NCBI GenBank assembly: GCA_009838035.1
Contig: VXSK01000003.1
Coordinates: 21,661 to 85,660, forward strand
Reading direction: 5' to 3'
DNA length: 64,000 bases
From: Gammaproteobacteria bacterium
Lineage (GTDB): Bacteria > Pseudomonadota > Gammaproteobacteria > Steroidobacterales > Foliamicaceae
Both the position numbers and the translations under genes were made by a program. A model generated the notes under the pieces. That model saw nothing but the letters and a program-made list of their open reading frames with translations. It had not been told where the DNA came from and searched no databases. Positions 28,037 to 38,144 of the stretch are shown here, piece after piece; positions within the stretch are counted from its first letter, which is position 1, and each line of letters opens with the position of its first letter.

Positions 28037-31000
28037 GTCGCCATTGCCTCGTGCAGATCCTGCAGTCGCGACACCGCGCCTGCGCCGTAGTAGTCGATGG
28101 CCCGGCAGGCCGCGTCGGCAGCCGCCAGGGTCGTGAAATAGGTGACGTTGTTGCGGACCGCCTGCTCCCGTATTTCATGGGATTCCAGGATCGAAGCACG
28201 GCCCTCGGTCGTATTGACGATCAGGTCCACCTCGCCGTTGCAGATCAGGTCCACGATATGCGGACGGCCCTCGCGCACCTTGTTGATGCGCCTGCACGAA
28301 ACCCCGTGGCGGGCCAGGAAGCTGGCTGTCCCGTGCGTGGCCACCAGGTCGAATCCCTTCAACTGCAGCATCCGCGCCAGGTCCACCGACTCCTCCTTGT
28401 CCGGATCGCGCAACGACAACAGGGCCGCGCCGCCCCGTTTGAGGTCCACGCCGGCGCCTTCCTGGGCGCGGGCGTACGCCTCCGCAAAGCTGGTTCCCAC
28501 GCCCATGACCTCGCCCGTTGACTTCATTTCCGGACCCAGTATCGGATCCGCGCCCGGGAAACGGGAGAAGGGAAATACCGATTGCTTGACCGAGAAATAG
28601 GCTGGCCGTTGCGGATCGTCGACTCCCTGTTGGTCGAGGGTGCGTCCCACCATGACCAGCGCCGCGACCTTGGCAAGCTGGATGCCTACGGCCTTGGAGA
28701 CGTAGGGAACGCTGCGCGAGGCCCGGGGATTCACCTCCAGCACGTAGATGTCGCCGTCCTGGATCGCGAACTGCACGTTCATCAGCCCGCGCACGCCCAG
28801 GGCCTCGGCCAGCAGCCCGGTCTGGCGCGCCAGTTCCTCCTGTACTTCCTCTCCGGCGGTTGCGGGCGGCAGGCAGCAGGCGGAGTCCCCGGAGTGGACC
28901 CCGGCCTGTTCGATGTGCTCCATGATTCCGCCGATCAGGACCCGTTCGCCGTCGTAGATCGCGTCAACGTCGAATTCCACCGCCCGCGGCAGAAACTCGT
29001 CCAGAAGCACCGGGCTCTCGTTCGACACGGACACGGCCTCGGCCATGTAACGCCGCAATTCCTCCTCGCCGTGCATCACGTCCATCGCGCGCCCGCCCAG
29101 AACGTAGGAAGGCCTGAGCATCAAGGGGTACTTGAGTTCCCGCGCCAGTCTCACTGCCTCATCGACCGAGCGGGCGGTGCGGTTCTCCGGCTGCCTCAGG
29201 CCCAGTTCCCGGAGCAGGTCCTTGAAACGCTCGCGGTCCTCGGCCCGGTCGATGGCGTCCGGGGGCGTTCCGATAATCGGGGCGCCGGCGCGGTCCAGAT
29301 CCCGCGTGATCCGAAGCGGCGTCTGGCCGCCGTACTGGACGATGACGCCCCGGGGCTCCTCTCGCCGAACGATCTCCATGACGTCCTCGACCGTCAGGGG
29401 CTCGAAATACAGCTTGTCGGAGGTGTCGTAGTCGGTGGAAACGGTCTCGGGGTTGCAGTTCACCATGATCGTTTCGTAACCGGCTTCGCGCAGCGCCAGC
29501 GCCGCGTGCACGCAACAGTAGTCGAACTCGATGCCCTGCCCGATCCGGTTGGGCCCGCCGCCCAGGATCATGATCTTGGCGCGGTCGGAAGGTTCCGCCT
29601 CGCATTCCTCCTCGTAGCTGGAATACATGTAGGCCGTGGAGGTGGGAAACTCCGCCGCGCAGCTATCGACGCGCTTGAATACCGGCCCTATCCCCGCCGC
29701 CCGCCGCCGCTCCGTCAGCTGCTGCTCGCTCACGCCAAGCAGATGCGCCAGACGGCTGTCGGCAAAGCCCTTGCGCTTCAGTTGCAGGAGCCGGTCTTCG
29801 CTCAGGACCTCCAGTCCGGCGGTCTTCACCGCCTCTTCCTCGCGAACCAGGTCGGCGATCTGGCCGATGAACCACGGATCGATACGGCACAGTTCGAAGA
29901 CTTCCCGCTCGGACATCCCCAGGCGCAGGGCGTCGGCCACGTACAGCAGGCGTTCCGCGCCGGCGGTGCGCAGTTCCTCGCCGACCAGCGCCTGCGCATC
30001 GGGATCCGAAGAGTCCACCCGCTCACACAGCCCGTCGATGCCGATCTCCAGGCTGCGCAAGGCCTTCTGCAGCGACTCCTGAAACGTCCTGCCCAGCGAC
30101 ATCGCCTCGCCGACCGATTTCATCTGGGTGGTCAGCCGGGCATCGGCGCGCGGAAACTTCTCGAACGCGAAGCGCGGCGCCTTGGTCACGATGTAGTCGA
30201 TCGCCGGCTCGAAGGAGGCCGGCGTCAGCCCGGCGGTAATCTCGTTCCTGAGCTCGTCCAGCGTATAGCCGATGGCCAGTTTGGCCGCCACCTTGGCGAT
30301 CGGGAACCCGGTGGCCTTGGAAGCCAGCGCCGACGAGCGAGAGACCCGGGGATTCATCTCGATCACCACCATGCGGCCGTCATCGGGATGAATCGCGAAC
30401 TGCACGTTGGAGCCGCCCGTGTCCACGCCGATCTCCCTCAGCACCGCGATCGAAGCGTCGCGCATGCGCTGGTATTCCTTGTCGGTCAGGGTCAGCGCCG
30501 GCGCCACGGTAATCGAGTCGCCCGTGTGAATACCCATCGGATCGACGTTCTCGATCGAGCAGACGATGATGCAGTTGTCACGACCGTCGCGAACCACCTC
30601 CATCTCGAACTCCTTCCAGCCCAGCACCGACTCCTCGACCAGCGCCGAGTGGCTGGGGGACGCGTCCAGCGCCCGCGCCATCGCCGCTTCGAACTCGGCC
30701 GCGTCCCGGGCAATGCCGCCGCCCACACCGCCCAGCGTAAAGGAGGGACGGATGATGGCCGGATAACCGATCTCGCCGATCACCTCCAGCGCCTCGGGAA
30801 CGCTGCGGACCATCCAGGAGCGGGGCGTTTCCAGCCCTATGGACAGCATGGCGTCGCGAAAGCGCTCGCGGTCCTCGGCCTTGTCGATGACGTCGCCGCG
30901 GGCGCCGATCAGTTCCACGCCGAACTGTTCGAGAACACCCTCCCGGTCCAGTTCCAGCGACGTATTCAGGCCGGTCTGCCCGCCCATCGTGGGAAGCAGG

Positions 31001-31254
31001 GCATCCGGACGCTCGCGCTCGATCACCGCGGCCAGGGAGCGTGCGTTTACCGGCTCGATATAGACTGCGTCGGCGGTTTCCGGGTCGGTCATGATGGTGG
31101 CCGGATTCGAGTTGGCCAACACCACGCGATAACCCTCCTCGCGCAGCGCCTTGCAGGCCTGAACGCCGGAATAGTCGAATTCGCAGGCCTGACCGATCAC
31201 GATCGGGCCCGCGCCGATGATCAGCACGCTTTCGAGATCGTCCCTACGAGGCAT
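28033..31254 (-). CDS. carB: Carbamoyl-phosphate synthase large subunit
   Basis: 1073 residues, full length. It makes carbamoyl phosphate from ammonia, bicarbonate and two ATP for arginine and pyrimidine synthesis. The two ATP-grasp halves are visible ([40 protein letters not shown]), with the oligomerisation domain between and the C-terminal MGS-like regulatory domain near NTTEGRASI. It follows carA by 4 bases and overlaps greA. Confidence 0.98.
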   Translation of the reverse strand: MPRRDDLESVLIIGAGPIVIGQACEFDYSGVQACKALREEGYRVVLANSNPATIMTDPETADAVYIEPVNARSLAAVIERERPDALLPTMGGQTGLNTSLELDREGVLEQFGVELIGARGDVIDKAEDRERFRDAMLSIGLETPRSWMVRSVPEALEVIGEIGYPAIIRPSFTLGGVGGGIARDAAEFEAAMARALDASPSHSALVEESVLGWKEFEMEVVRDGRDNCIIVCSIENVDPMGIHTGDSITVAPALTLTDKEYQRMRDASIAVLREIGVDTGGSNVQFAIHPDDGRMVVIEMNPRVSRSSALASKATGFPIAKVAAKLAIGYTLDELRNEITAGLTPASFEPAIDYIVTKAPRFAFEKFPRADARLTTQMKSVGEAMSLGRTFQESLQKALRSLEIGIDGLCERVDSSDPDAQALVGEELRTAGAERLLYVADALRLGMSEREVFELCRIDPWFIGQIADLVREEEAVKTAGLEVLSEDRLLQLKRKGFADSRLAHLLGVSEQQLTERRRAAGIGPVFKRVDSCAAEFPTSTAYMYSSYEEECEAEPSDRAKIMILGGGPNRIGQGIEFDYCCVHAALALREAGYETIMVNCNPETVSTDYDTSDKLYFEPLTVEDVMEIVRREEPRGVIVQYGGQTPLRITRDLDRAGAPIIGTPPDAIDRAEDRERFKDLLRELGLRQPENRTARSVDEAVRLARELKYPLMLRPSYVLGGRAMDVMHGEEELRRYMAEAVSVSNESPVLLDEFLPRAVEFDVDAIYDGERVLIGGIMEHIEQAGVHSGDSACCLPPATAGEEVQEELARQTGLLAEALGVRGLMNVQFAIQDGDIYVLEVNPRASRSVPYVSKAVGIQLAKVAALVMVGRTLDQQGVDDPQRPAYFSVKQSVFPFSRFPGADPILGPEMKSTGEVMGVGTSFAEAYARAQEGAGVDLKRGGAALLSLRDPDKEESVDLARMLQLKGFDLVATHGTASFLARHGVSCRRINKVREGRPHIVDLICNGEVDLIVNTTEGRASILESHEIREQAVRNNVTYFTTLAAADAACRAIDYYGAGAVSRLQDLHEAMAT

Positions 31255-31258
31255 CGGT

Positions 31259-32383
31259 TCAAGTGGCTCCGATCAGTCCGGCGAAGCGTTCGAAAGCGTA
31301 GCCCAGGTCGTGCGGGCCCGGGCTGGCCTCCGGGTGGCCCTGGAAGCCGATGGCGGGCCGGGAGCGGTGCGCGAGGCCTTGCAGGGTTCCGTCGAACAGC
31401 GAGCGATGGGTGGCCTGCAGGCAATCGGGCAAGCTCTCCTCATCCACCGCAAAGCCGTGGTTCTGGCTGCTGATGGCCACCTCCCCGCTTTCAAGGTCAA
31501 CAATAGGATGATTGGCCCCGTGATGTCCAAATTTCATCTTCATTGTGCGCGCGCCGCAGGCGAGACCCAGGATCTGGTGCCCCAGGCAGATGCCCAGGAC
31601 GGGCGTGCCCGTGTCCAGAATCTCCTTTACCGCCTCGATCGCATAGGTGCAGGGCTCGGGGTCGCCGGGACCGTTTGACAGGAAAATGCCGTCCGGCTTG
31701 AGCGAAAGCGCCTCGCTTGCCGGCGCCTCGGCGGGCAGCACAGTCACGCGCCGGGCGACGCGGGCCAGGGAGCGGAGAATGTTCCGCTTGACGCCGTAGT
31801 CGTAGGCCACGATCCGGTCGAACTTCCGACCTTGCCCGCCGCCGGTCCAGGCGATTTCCGGATCTCCGGCGTCCACCGGCCATTCATAGGACGAGTCGAC
31901 GCTCACGACACGAGCCAGGTCCATGCCGACCATGCCCGGCGCGGCGCGGGCCCTGGCCAGCGCCTCGTCGGAACGGTCCGTGCCGGTCAGGATGCAGCCC
32001 TGCTGCGCACCCTCTTCCCTCAGGATGCGCGTCAGCCGCCGGGTATCGATCCCGGCGATCGCAACCGTATCCTCGTCGCGCAGGAAATCAGTAAACGGCG
32101 TGTCCTTGCGCCAGTTGCTTTCGACTACCGGCAGGTCGCGGATGATCAGGCCCGCCGCATAAACCCGGTCGGATTCGTAGTCTTCCCGGTTTGCGCCGGT
32201 GTTTCCCACATGGGGCACGGTCAGGGTAACGATCTGCCGGCAATAGGACGGGTCGGTAAGGATTTCCTGGTAGCCTGTCATGGCGGTGTTGAACACCACC
32301 TCGCCGATGGTCTTTCCATCGGCGCCGATCGACCAGCCACGGAACACGGCCCCGCCCGCGAGGGCTAGCACCGCAGGATTCAC
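31259..32383 (-). CDS. carA: Carbamoyl-phosphate synthase small (glutaminase) subunit
   Basis: 374 residues. It hydrolyses glutamine and passes ammonia to CarB. The N-terminal domain has [21 protein letters not shown], and the class I amidotransferase domain has the nucleophile in [15 protein letters not shown] and the His/Glu in [14 protein letters not shown]. It overlaps the dapB stop by 4 bases. Confidence 0.98.
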   Translation of the reverse strand: MNPAVLALAGGAVFRGWSIGADGKTIGEVVFNTAMTGYQEILTDPSYCRQIVTLTVPHVGNTGANREDYESDRVYAAGLIIRDLPVVESNWRKDTPFTDFLRDEDTVAIAGIDTRRLTRILREEGAQQGCILTGTDRSDEALARARAAPGMVGMDLARVVSVDSSYEWPVDAGDPEIAWTGGGQGRKFDRIVAYDYGVKRNILRSLARVARRVTVLPAEAPASEALSLKPDGIFLSNGPGDPEPCTYAIEAVKEILDTGTPVLGICLGHQILGLACGARTMKMKFGHHGANHPIVDLESGEVAISSQNHGFAVDEESLPDCLQATHRSLFDGTLQGLAHRSRPAIGFQGHPEASPGPHDLGYAFERFAGLIGAT

Positions 32384-33189
32384 TGGGTCGCGGAAGCCGC
32401 CATTACGGAAGACAAATCGTACAGACCCGGCGGGCGCCCGGCAAGCCAGCGCGCGGCGCGCAGCGCCCCGGCGGCGAACACGCCGCGGGTCAGGCTCTGG
32501 TGCCGCAATTCCAGCACTTCCTCGTTGCCGGCCAGCAATACGGAATGATTGCCGGAATAACCCCCTCCGCGCACCGCGCTGAAACCTATGGAGCCCTTCT
32601 CCCGCTCACCGGTCTGCCCGTGGCGCTGGAATACGGCAACGTCGGAGAACTCCCGTCCGCGCGCCGCGGCGGCCGTCCTGCCGAGTTGCAGCGCAGTCCC
32701 CGACGGAGCGTCGGCCTTGCCGCGATGGTGGGTCTCGACGATTTCGAGGTCGTAGTCCTCACCGAGCTGCCCGGCCGCCACCTTTAGCAGCTCATTCAGC
32801 ACGCACACGCCCAGGCTCATGTTGCTGGCCTGCAGGACGGCGATGCGCCCGGCCGCCTGTTCGAGGGCCGCCTGGCCCGCCTCGCCGATTCCGGTCACGC
32901 CCTCCACCAGCGCGCAGCCGGCATCGGCGCAGGCTGACGCGATCTCCGCGGTCACGGAGGCGGTGGAAAAATCGACGGCCACATCGGTGCCGGCAACGCT
33001 TTCGGCTGGCGAAGCCGTGACCTTGACGCCGGCGGCGGGCAGGTTTGCGGCCAGCCCGGCGTCCTGACCGATCCAGGCATCGTCGGGCGCCGCCAGGGCG
33101 CCGGCAAGCTCCAGGTCGCCGGCAGCGGCGACCCGCGTCATCAGTTCGCGGCCCATGCGGCCGCTGGCTCCCAGCAGGCTGATCTTCAT
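32380..33189 (-). CDS. dapB: 4-hydroxy-tetrahydrodipicolinate reductase
   Basis: 269 residues from the ATG at 33189 ([16 protein letters not shown]); an earlier in-frame start is not supported. DapB is the second committed enzyme of lysine/diaminopimelate synthesis. NAD(P) loop GASGRMG, catalytic [17 protein letters not shown] and C-terminal [16 protein letters not shown] are present. Its ATG overlaps the dnaJ stop by 4 bases, so this lysine gene is coupled to the chaperone operon. Confidence 0.97.
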   Translation of the reverse strand: MKISLLGASGRMGRELMTRVAAAGDLELAGALAAPDDAWIGQDAGLAANLPAAGVKVTASPAESVAGTDVAVDFSTASVTAEIASACADAGCALVEGVTGIGEAGQAALEQAAGRIAVLQASNMSLGVCVLNELLKVAAGQLGEDYDLEIVETHHRGKADAPSGTALQLGRTAAAARGREFSDVAVFQRHGQTGEREKGSIGFSAVRGGGYSGNHSVLLAGNEEVLELRHQSLTRGVFAAGALRAARWLAGRPPGLYDLSSVMAASATQ

Positions 33190-34313
33190 GATGCGCGCCG
33201 CTCGTTTCCCTTGCCCCGCGCCCACTCGAGCCAGCGCGCCCGGCGGGGCTGCTGGCGGTCGCCCTGGCGCTCGAGCTCCTGGGCAAACTGCTTGAGCAGC
33301 CGCTTCTGCGCGCCGTTCAGTTCCACGGGCGTTTCCACTTCGATATGGCAGAAGAGATCGCCCTTGCGCCCACCGCGGGCCGGCTTGACGCCGCGATTGC
33401 GCAGGCGGAAAGTGCGCCCGGACTGGGTGCCTGCGGGGATCTTCAGTTTCACGTTTCCGGTGAGCGTCGGCACTTCCACCTCTCCACCCAGGGCAGCGGT
33501 GGTAAAGCTTACTGGAAAGCGGCAGTGCAGATTGGCCCCGTCGCGCTCAAAGAAGGCATGCGGCCGGACATTCATTTCCACCAGCAAGTCGCCAGCCGGG
33601 CCTCCGCGTTTCCCGGCATTGCCCTTGCCGCGCACGCGGGAACGGTCGCCCGTGTCCACGCCCGGCGGAATCTTGAGCGAAATCTCCTCGCTCTTGCGGA
33701 CCGCGCCGTTGCCGGAGCAGTCCCCGCAGGGATCGGACACGACGCGCCCCTCGCCGCCGCATGCCCCGCAGGTCTGCCGGATGGAGAAGATTCCCTGCCG
33801 CACCTGGGTTTGCCCCGTGCCTCCGCAGCGCCCGCAGGTGCTCAATCCCGTCCCGGGCCGGGCTCCGGAGCCGGAACAGGTGGAACAGGCCACCGTGCGC
33901 GGAATGGTGATCCGCATATCGGCGCCGAATATGGCCTGGGTAAATTCCAGGTCAAGCCGGTAGCGCAGGTTGGCTCCACGGCGGGACTGGCGCCCGCCGC
34001 CGCGCCGGCCGCCGAACACTTCGCCGAAGATGTCGCCGAAGATCGTGTTGAAAGGGTCTGCTCCCGCGCCGGAGCCGGCGCCCGCTTCGACGCCGGCATG
34101 GCCGAACTGATCGTATGCGGCGCGCTTCTGCTCGTCGCTCAGGACCTCGTAGGCGCGCTTGGCCTCCTTGAAGCGATTGGCGGCTTCCTCGCCCTGGTCG
34201 GGATTGCGGTCCGGGTGATAGCGCATGGCCAGGCGCCGGAATGCCTTCTTGACATCCGCTTCCGACGCGTTGCGGTCCACGCCGAGAACCTCGTAGTAGT
34301 CCCGCTCAGCCAT
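33186..34313 (-). CDS. dnaJ: Chaperone protein DnaJ (Hsp40)
   Basis: 375 residues. J domain with the HPD motif ([12 protein letters not shown]), a Gly-rich stretch ([13 protein letters not shown]), four CxxCxGxG zinc repeats ([32 protein letters not shown]) and the C-terminal substrate-binding domains. It stimulates DnaK ATPase. It is preceded by a long hairpin repeat that separates it from dnaK and could lower its expression relative to dnaK. Confidence 0.98.
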   Translation of the reverse strand: MAERDYYEVLGVDRNASEADVKKAFRRLAMRYHPDRNPDQGEEAANRFKEAKRAYEVLSDEQKRAAYDQFGHAGVEAGAGSGAGADPFNTIFGDIFGEVFGGRRGGGRQSRRGANLRYRLDLEFTQAIFGADMRITIPRTVACSTCSGSGARPGTGLSTCGRCGGTGQTQVRQGIFSIRQTCGACGGEGRVVSDPCGDCSGNGAVRKSEEISLKIPPGVDTGDRSRVRGKGNAGKRGGPAGDLLVEMNVRPHAFFERDGANLHCRFPVSFTTAALGGEVEVPTLTGNVKLKIPAGTQSGRTFRLRNRGVKPARGGRKGDLFCHIEVETPVELNGAQKRLLKQFAQELERQGDRQQPRRARWLEWARGKGNERRAS

Positions 34314-34335
34314 TCAGGTTACTCCCTTCGAGTCC

Positions 34336-34442
34336 GCCGTCTCTTTGCCTCCTCCGTCCGGGAGACGCATGAATACATCCCTGTAGCTTGCTCCGGCATC
34401 CCTGCCTCCAATACTCCCGGACGGAGGAGGCAAAGAGACGGC
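34336..34442. repeat. Long hairpin repeat B (29-bp perfect arms, 49-base loop) between dnaK and dnaJ
   Basis: Arms 34336-34364 and 34414-34442 are perfectly complementary. The loop (34365-34413) begins ACGCATGAATACATCC and contains GGCATCCCTGCC. The arms resemble those of repeats A and C but differ at many positions, with matching changes in both arms. It occupies most of the 146-base gap between dnaK and dnaJ. Confidence 0.88.
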
Positions 34443-34459
34443 TACGGGGGGTGTAACGA

Positions 34460-36400
34460 TCAGGCCGACTTCTTCTGGTCGTCCGGCGTAACGTCCTCGA
34501 ACTCCGCGTCGGTGACGTCGGCGTCATCGCCGCCGGAGTCCATTTCCGGTTCCGCGCCTGCGGCGCCCTGCTCGGCCTGCGCCTGCTCCTGGTAGACGCG
34601 CTGGGCAAGGCCGGCGGCCGCCTCGGACAGCGCCCGGCTCTTGGCTTCGATGACCGACTTGTCGTCGCCCTGCAGCGCCGTCTTCAGGTCGGCCACGGCC
34701 GATTCGATGGCCGCCCGCTCGTCCGGCTGCACCTTTTCACCCAGGTCGGACAGCGCCTTCTCGCTGGAGTGAACCAGCCCGTCGGCCTGATTGCGCACGT
34801 CCACCAGTTCGCGGAACTTGCGGTCCTCCTCGGCATGCATCTCGGCTTCCTGGACCATCTGGTCGATCTCCTTGTCGGACAGCCCGCTGGAGGCCTTGAT
34901 CACGATCTTCTGCTCGCGACCGGTGGCCTTGTCCCTGGCCGACACGTTCAGGATGCCGTTGGCGTCGATATCGAAGGTCACCTCGATCTGCGGCACGCCG
35001 CGCGGCGCCGGCGGAATGTCGGTGAGGTCGAAGCGTCCCAGCGACTTGTTGTCCGCGGCCCGCTGCCGCTCGCCCTGCAGTACGTGGATCGTCACCGCGG
35101 ACTGCCCGTCGTCGGCGGTCGAGAACACCTGGTTGGCGCGGGTCGGAATCGTCGTGTTCTTGTCGATCAGCCGGGTCATGACCTGCCCCAGGGTCTCGAT
35201 GCCCAGCGACAGCGGGGTCACGTCGAGCAGCAAAACGTCCTTGACGCTCCCGGAAAGGACACCGGCCTGGATGGCGGCGCCCAGCGCCACGGCCTCGTCG
35301 GGATTCACGTCCTTGCGCGGATCCCGGCCGAAGAAGTCGCGCACGGCTTCCTGAACCTTGGGCATGCGAATCTGGCCGCCCACCAGGATCACGTCGTTGA
35401 TGTCGCCCACGGAAAGGCCGGCATCGGACAGCGCCGTGCGGCAGGGCCCGATCGTGCGGTTGATGAGGTCCTCCACCAGGGCCTCGAGCTTGGCGCGGGT
35501 GACCCGGATGTTCATGTGCTTGGGACCGTCCGCGTCGGCGGTGATGAACGGCAGGTTGATCTCCGTCTGCTGCTGCGTGGACAGCTCGATCTTGGCCTTC
35601 TCCGCGGCCTCCTTGAGGCGCTGCATGGCCAGCGGGTCCTTGCGGATGTCCACGCCCTGCTCCTTCTCGAACTCGCCGGCGAGGTAGTCGATCAGCCGGT
35701 TGTCGAAATCCTCTCCGCCCAGGAAGGTGTCGCCGTTGGTGGCCAGCACTTCGAACTGCGTCTCGCCGTCGATCTCGGCAATCTCGATGATTGAGATATC
35801 GAAGGTGCCGCCGCCCAGGTCGTAGACGGCGATCTTGCGGTCGCCGCGCTGCTGGCCCATGCCGTACGCCAAAGCGGCCGCGGTGGGCTCGTTGATGATG
35901 CGCTTGACCTCGAGCCCGGCGATCTTGCCGGCGTCCTTCGTCGCCTGTCGCTGGGAGTCGTTGAAGTAGGCCGGAACCGTAATCACGGCTTCGGTCACGT
36001 CCTCGCCCAGGTAGTCCTCGGCGGTCTTTTTCATCTTCTGCAGCACGCGCGCGGAAATCTCCGGCGGCGCGATCTTGCGCCCCTTGACCTCCACCCAGGC
36101 GTCTCCGTTATCCGATTCCACCAGCTTGTACGGCACCATCTCGGCATCGCGCTGCACGACGCTGTCCTTGAACCTGCGCCCGATCAGACGCTTGATCGCG
36201 TAGAGCGTGTTGGTGGGATTGGTGATGGCCTGGCGCTTGGCGGACTGGCCCACAAGGACCTGGTCGTCCTTGGCGAAGGCGACGATCGAAGGCGTGGTGC
36301 GGTCGCCTTCGGAATTCTCGATGACCTTGCCCTGCTTTCCGTCCATGACGGCCACGCAGGAATTGGTGGTCCCCAGATCGATTCCGATGATTTTGCTCAT
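34460..36400 (-). CDS. dnaK: Molecular chaperone DnaK (Hsp70)
   Basis: 646 residues. Nucleotide-binding domain starts [18 protein letters not shown] with [13 protein letters not shown] and [11 protein letters not shown]; the substrate domain has [14 protein letters not shown], and the acidic Gly-poor C-terminus ends [10 protein letters not shown]. It refolds proteins with GrpE and DnaJ. Besides read-through from grpE it has its own sigma-32-like promoter (36445-36473). Confidence 0.98.
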   Translation of the reverse strand: MSKIIGIDLGTTNSCVAVMDGKQGKVIENSEGDRTTPSIVAFAKDDQVLVGQSAKRQAITNPTNTLYAIKRLIGRRFKDSVVQRDAEMVPYKLVESDNGDAWVEVKGRKIAPPEISARVLQKMKKTAEDYLGEDVTEAVITVPAYFNDSQRQATKDAGKIAGLEVKRIINEPTAAALAYGMGQQRGDRKIAVYDLGGGTFDISIIEIAEIDGETQFEVLATNGDTFLGGEDFDNRLIDYLAGEFEKEQGVDIRKDPLAMQRLKEAAEKAKIELSTQQQTEINLPFITADADGPKHMNIRVTRAKLEALVEDLINRTIGPCRTALSDAGLSVGDINDVILVGGQIRMPKVQEAVRDFFGRDPRKDVNPDEAVALGAAIQAGVLSGSVKDVLLLDVTPLSLGIETLGQVMTRLIDKNTTIPTRANQVFSTADDGQSAVTIHVLQGERQRAADNKSLGRFDLTDIPPAPRGVPQIEVTFDIDANGILNVSARDKATGREQKIVIKASSGLSDKEIDQMVQEAEMHAEEDRKFRELVDVRNQADGLVHSSEKALSDLGEKVQPDERAAIESAVADLKTALQGDDKSVIEAKSRALSEAAAGLAQRVYQEQAQAEQGAAGAEPEMDSGGDDADVTDAEFEDVTPDDQKKSA

Positions 36401-36444
36401 GCGTGTTTCTCCATGAACTTCAACATATTTGTTACCTCTACCCG

Positions 36445-36473
36445 ATATGAGGATTCACGACCCGCAATTCAAC
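36445..36473 (-). promoter_or_regulatory. Candidate heat-shock (sigma-32) promoter for dnaK
   Basis: On the minus strand GTTGAAT (36473-36467) and CCTCATAT (36452-36445) are 14 bases apart, close to the sigma-32 consensus CTTGAAA and CCCCATnT. Predicted transcription start lies ~38 bases before the dnaK ATG. Confidence 0.6.
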
Positions 36474-36486
36474 GGCGGCGGGCGCA

Positions 36487-36576
36487 GGCGGCTGGAGCGA
36501 GGCGATGCACCCTTCCTGGCAGGAGCGTCGCGAAGTGGCTCCAGAAGGAAGGGTGCATCACCTCGCTTCAGCCGTC
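36487..36576. repeat. Imperfect hairpin over the grpE stop codon
   Basis: Arms of about 38-40 bases (36487-36526 and 36538-36576) pair with a few G-U or mismatched positions and an 11-base loop. The core ATGCACCCTTCCT / AGGAAGGGTGCAT is perfect. It covers the grpE stop (36568-36570) and precedes the dnaK promoter. The loop differs from repeats A-C, so I treat it as a separate element, possibly a REP-type repeat or an attenuator. Confidence 0.75.
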
Positions 36577-37143
36577 CTCAGGATCCTGCGCAGCCTCGGG
36601 GGGGCCGGAACAGACTACGACTCGGGCGGCGCGCAGCAGGAGGCCCTGCATGAGATAGCCCTTCTGCATAACGGCGATCACGCTGTCGGCAGCCACCGAA
36701 TCGGACGGCTGCATGCTCACCGCCTCGTGGCGTTCGGGGTCGAAGGGCTCGCCCTCCGGGTCCACCGCCTCGACGCCGAACTGCTCCAGCGCCTTGAGGA
36801 GCTGGCGGAGCGTGGCCTGCTGACCTTCCAGGAGACGGTCGGCCGTGGCGCCGTCGGCGGAACTCAGGCCCAGCTCCAGGCTGTCGATGGACGCCAGGAG
36901 TTCGCGCGCGATCTGCCGTTGTCCGCGCCCGTATGCACTGCTGATTTCCCTTTGCGCGCGCCGGCGAACATTCTCGGCCTCGGCCACCGCCCGCAAGTGC
37001 GCCTCATGCTGTTCATTGAGCGCGGCCTTGAGGCCCTCGATCTGCTTCGCGGGGTCCTCCGGTTCGGCGGATTCGGCGCTGTCCGCCGCATCCGGCGCTT
37101 CTGCCGCTTGCGGCTCTTCGGATTGCTTCCGCTCACTCATCAA
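36568..37143 (-). CDS. grpE: Nucleotide exchange factor GrpE
   Basis: 191 residues. Exchanges ADP for ATP on DnaK. The N-terminal ~45 residues are acidic and disordered, then a long coiled coil (KQIEGLKAALNEQHEAHLRAVAEAENVRRRAQRE) and the beta domain with GVEAVDPEGEPFDPERHEAV and VMQKGYLMQGLLLRAARVVV. First gene of grpE-dnaK-dnaJ, divergent from nadK. Confidence 0.97.
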   Translation of the reverse strand: MMSERKQSEEPQAAEAPDAADSAESAEPEDPAKQIEGLKAALNEQHEAHLRAVAEAENVRRRAQREISSAYGRGQRQIARELLASIDSLELGLSSADGATADRLLEGQQATLRQLLKALEQFGVEAVDPEGEPFDPERHEAVSMQPSDSVAADSVIAVMQKGYLMQGLLLRAARVVVCSGPPEAAQDPEDG

Positions 37144-37205
37144 CGGTTTCCCCTTTGCTGCCGGGAGCGGGGCGGGCCTGCTCCCATGTATTCCATGCCG
37201 GAGTA

Positions 37206-37233
37206 CTATGGTGCATTATTCCTCTTTTTCAAG
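37206..37233 (-). promoter_or_regulatory. Candidate heat-shock (sigma-32) promoter for grpE
   Basis: On the minus strand an exact CTTGAAA (37233-37227) is followed after 13 bases by CACCATAG (37213-37206), close to CCCCATnT. The predicted start lies ~55 bases before the grpE ATG, in the gap shared with nadK. Confidence 0.7.
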
Positions 37234-37276
37234 CCGCAGCCGCCTGTTGGACTGCCGCCGAAGAAAGGTCCCGCAA

Positions 37277-38140
37277 ATGCCGAATATCCAGTTCCAAAGG
37301 GTGGCGATTCTTGCCCGCGACGGGCACGGCGCGATCGCGCGGGCGGCCGGCGAACTGGCGGCCCATCTGACCGAACTCGGATGCTCGGCTACGCTCTCGC
37401 ACGGGCAGGAGAACCCGGCGGCGGCGCAGGAAGCCCAACTGATCATCGCGATGGGAGGGGACGGCGCCATGCTGCGCGCGGCGCAGGTCGCCGTGCAGCG
37501 GAACACGCCCCTTTTGGGCGTCAACCTGGGCCGGCTCGGGTTTCTGGCCGACCTGGGCCAGGAACGATTCGAATCGGAACTGTCGGCGCTGCTGGCCGGG
37601 CAGTATTTTTCGGAACGGCGCATGCTGCTGAGCGCCCGGCTGACCCGCAGGAAGGGCAAGATCCTGCGCGCCACGGCGGTGAACGACGTGGTGGCGCACC
37701 GCAGCGGCGGCGCGCGCATCCTGGAGCTTTCGACCACGGTGGACGGGCGGCATATCGCCACGCACCGCGGCGACGGATTCATCGCCGCCACGCCCACCGG
37801 CTCGACCGCCTACGCGATGAGTTGCGGGGGGCCCATCGTGGACCCGCGCCTCGACGCGGCAGTCCTGGTGCCGATCTGTCCGCACAAACTGGACGACCGG
37901 CCGCTGGTGATTCCGGGCGCCGCAAAGCTCGCGCTGGCGATACCGGCGGACACCGACATCACCGCGGCCGTGAGTTGCGACGGCGTCGATCTGGGCGTCC
38001 TGGAGTACGGCCAGACACTGCACGTGTCCCGTTCCTCGCGCCGGCTCAAGCTGATCCATCCGTCCGATTACAACTATTTCTCTGTGCTTCGCGAGAAGCT
38101 CAACTGGGCCAAGGGGCCCGCGACGCAAGACGCCGGCTAG
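37277..38140 (+). CDS. nadK: NAD kinase
   Basis: 287 residues from the ATG at 37277 (MPNIQFQRVAIL). Makes NADP from NAD and ATP (or polyphosphate). The catalytic GGDGAMLRAA is present, with GVNLGRLGFLADL, NDVVAHR and TPTGSTAYAMSCGGPIV. The neighbours grpE, recN and bamE match the E. coli arrangement. It is divergent from grpE over a 133-base gap. Confidence 0.96.
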   Translation: MPNIQFQRVAILARDGHGAIARAAGELAAHLTELGCSATLSHGQENPAAAQEAQLIIAMGGDGAMLRAAQVAVQRNTPLLGVNLGRLGFLADLGQERFESELSALLAGQYFSERRMLLSARLTRRKGKILRATAVNDVVAHRSGGARILELSTTVDGRHIATHRGDGFIAATPTGSTAYAMSCGGPIVDPRLDAAVLVPICPHKLDDRPLVIPGAAKLALAIPADTDITAAVSCDGVDLGVLEYGQTLHVSRSSRRLKLIHPSDYNYFSVLREKLNWAKGPATQDAG

Positions 38141-38144
38141 ATCC

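Noticed and set aside
28582-31473. Open frame of 963 codons on the plus strand opposite carB and carA
   Set aside because: It is an antisense shadow of carB in GC-rich DNA, with no motif and no ribosome site.
36845-37276. A longer nadK start upstream within grpE
   Set aside because: The upstream part is read opposite grpE and is low complexity; the NadK family begins at MPNIQFQRVAIL (37277).
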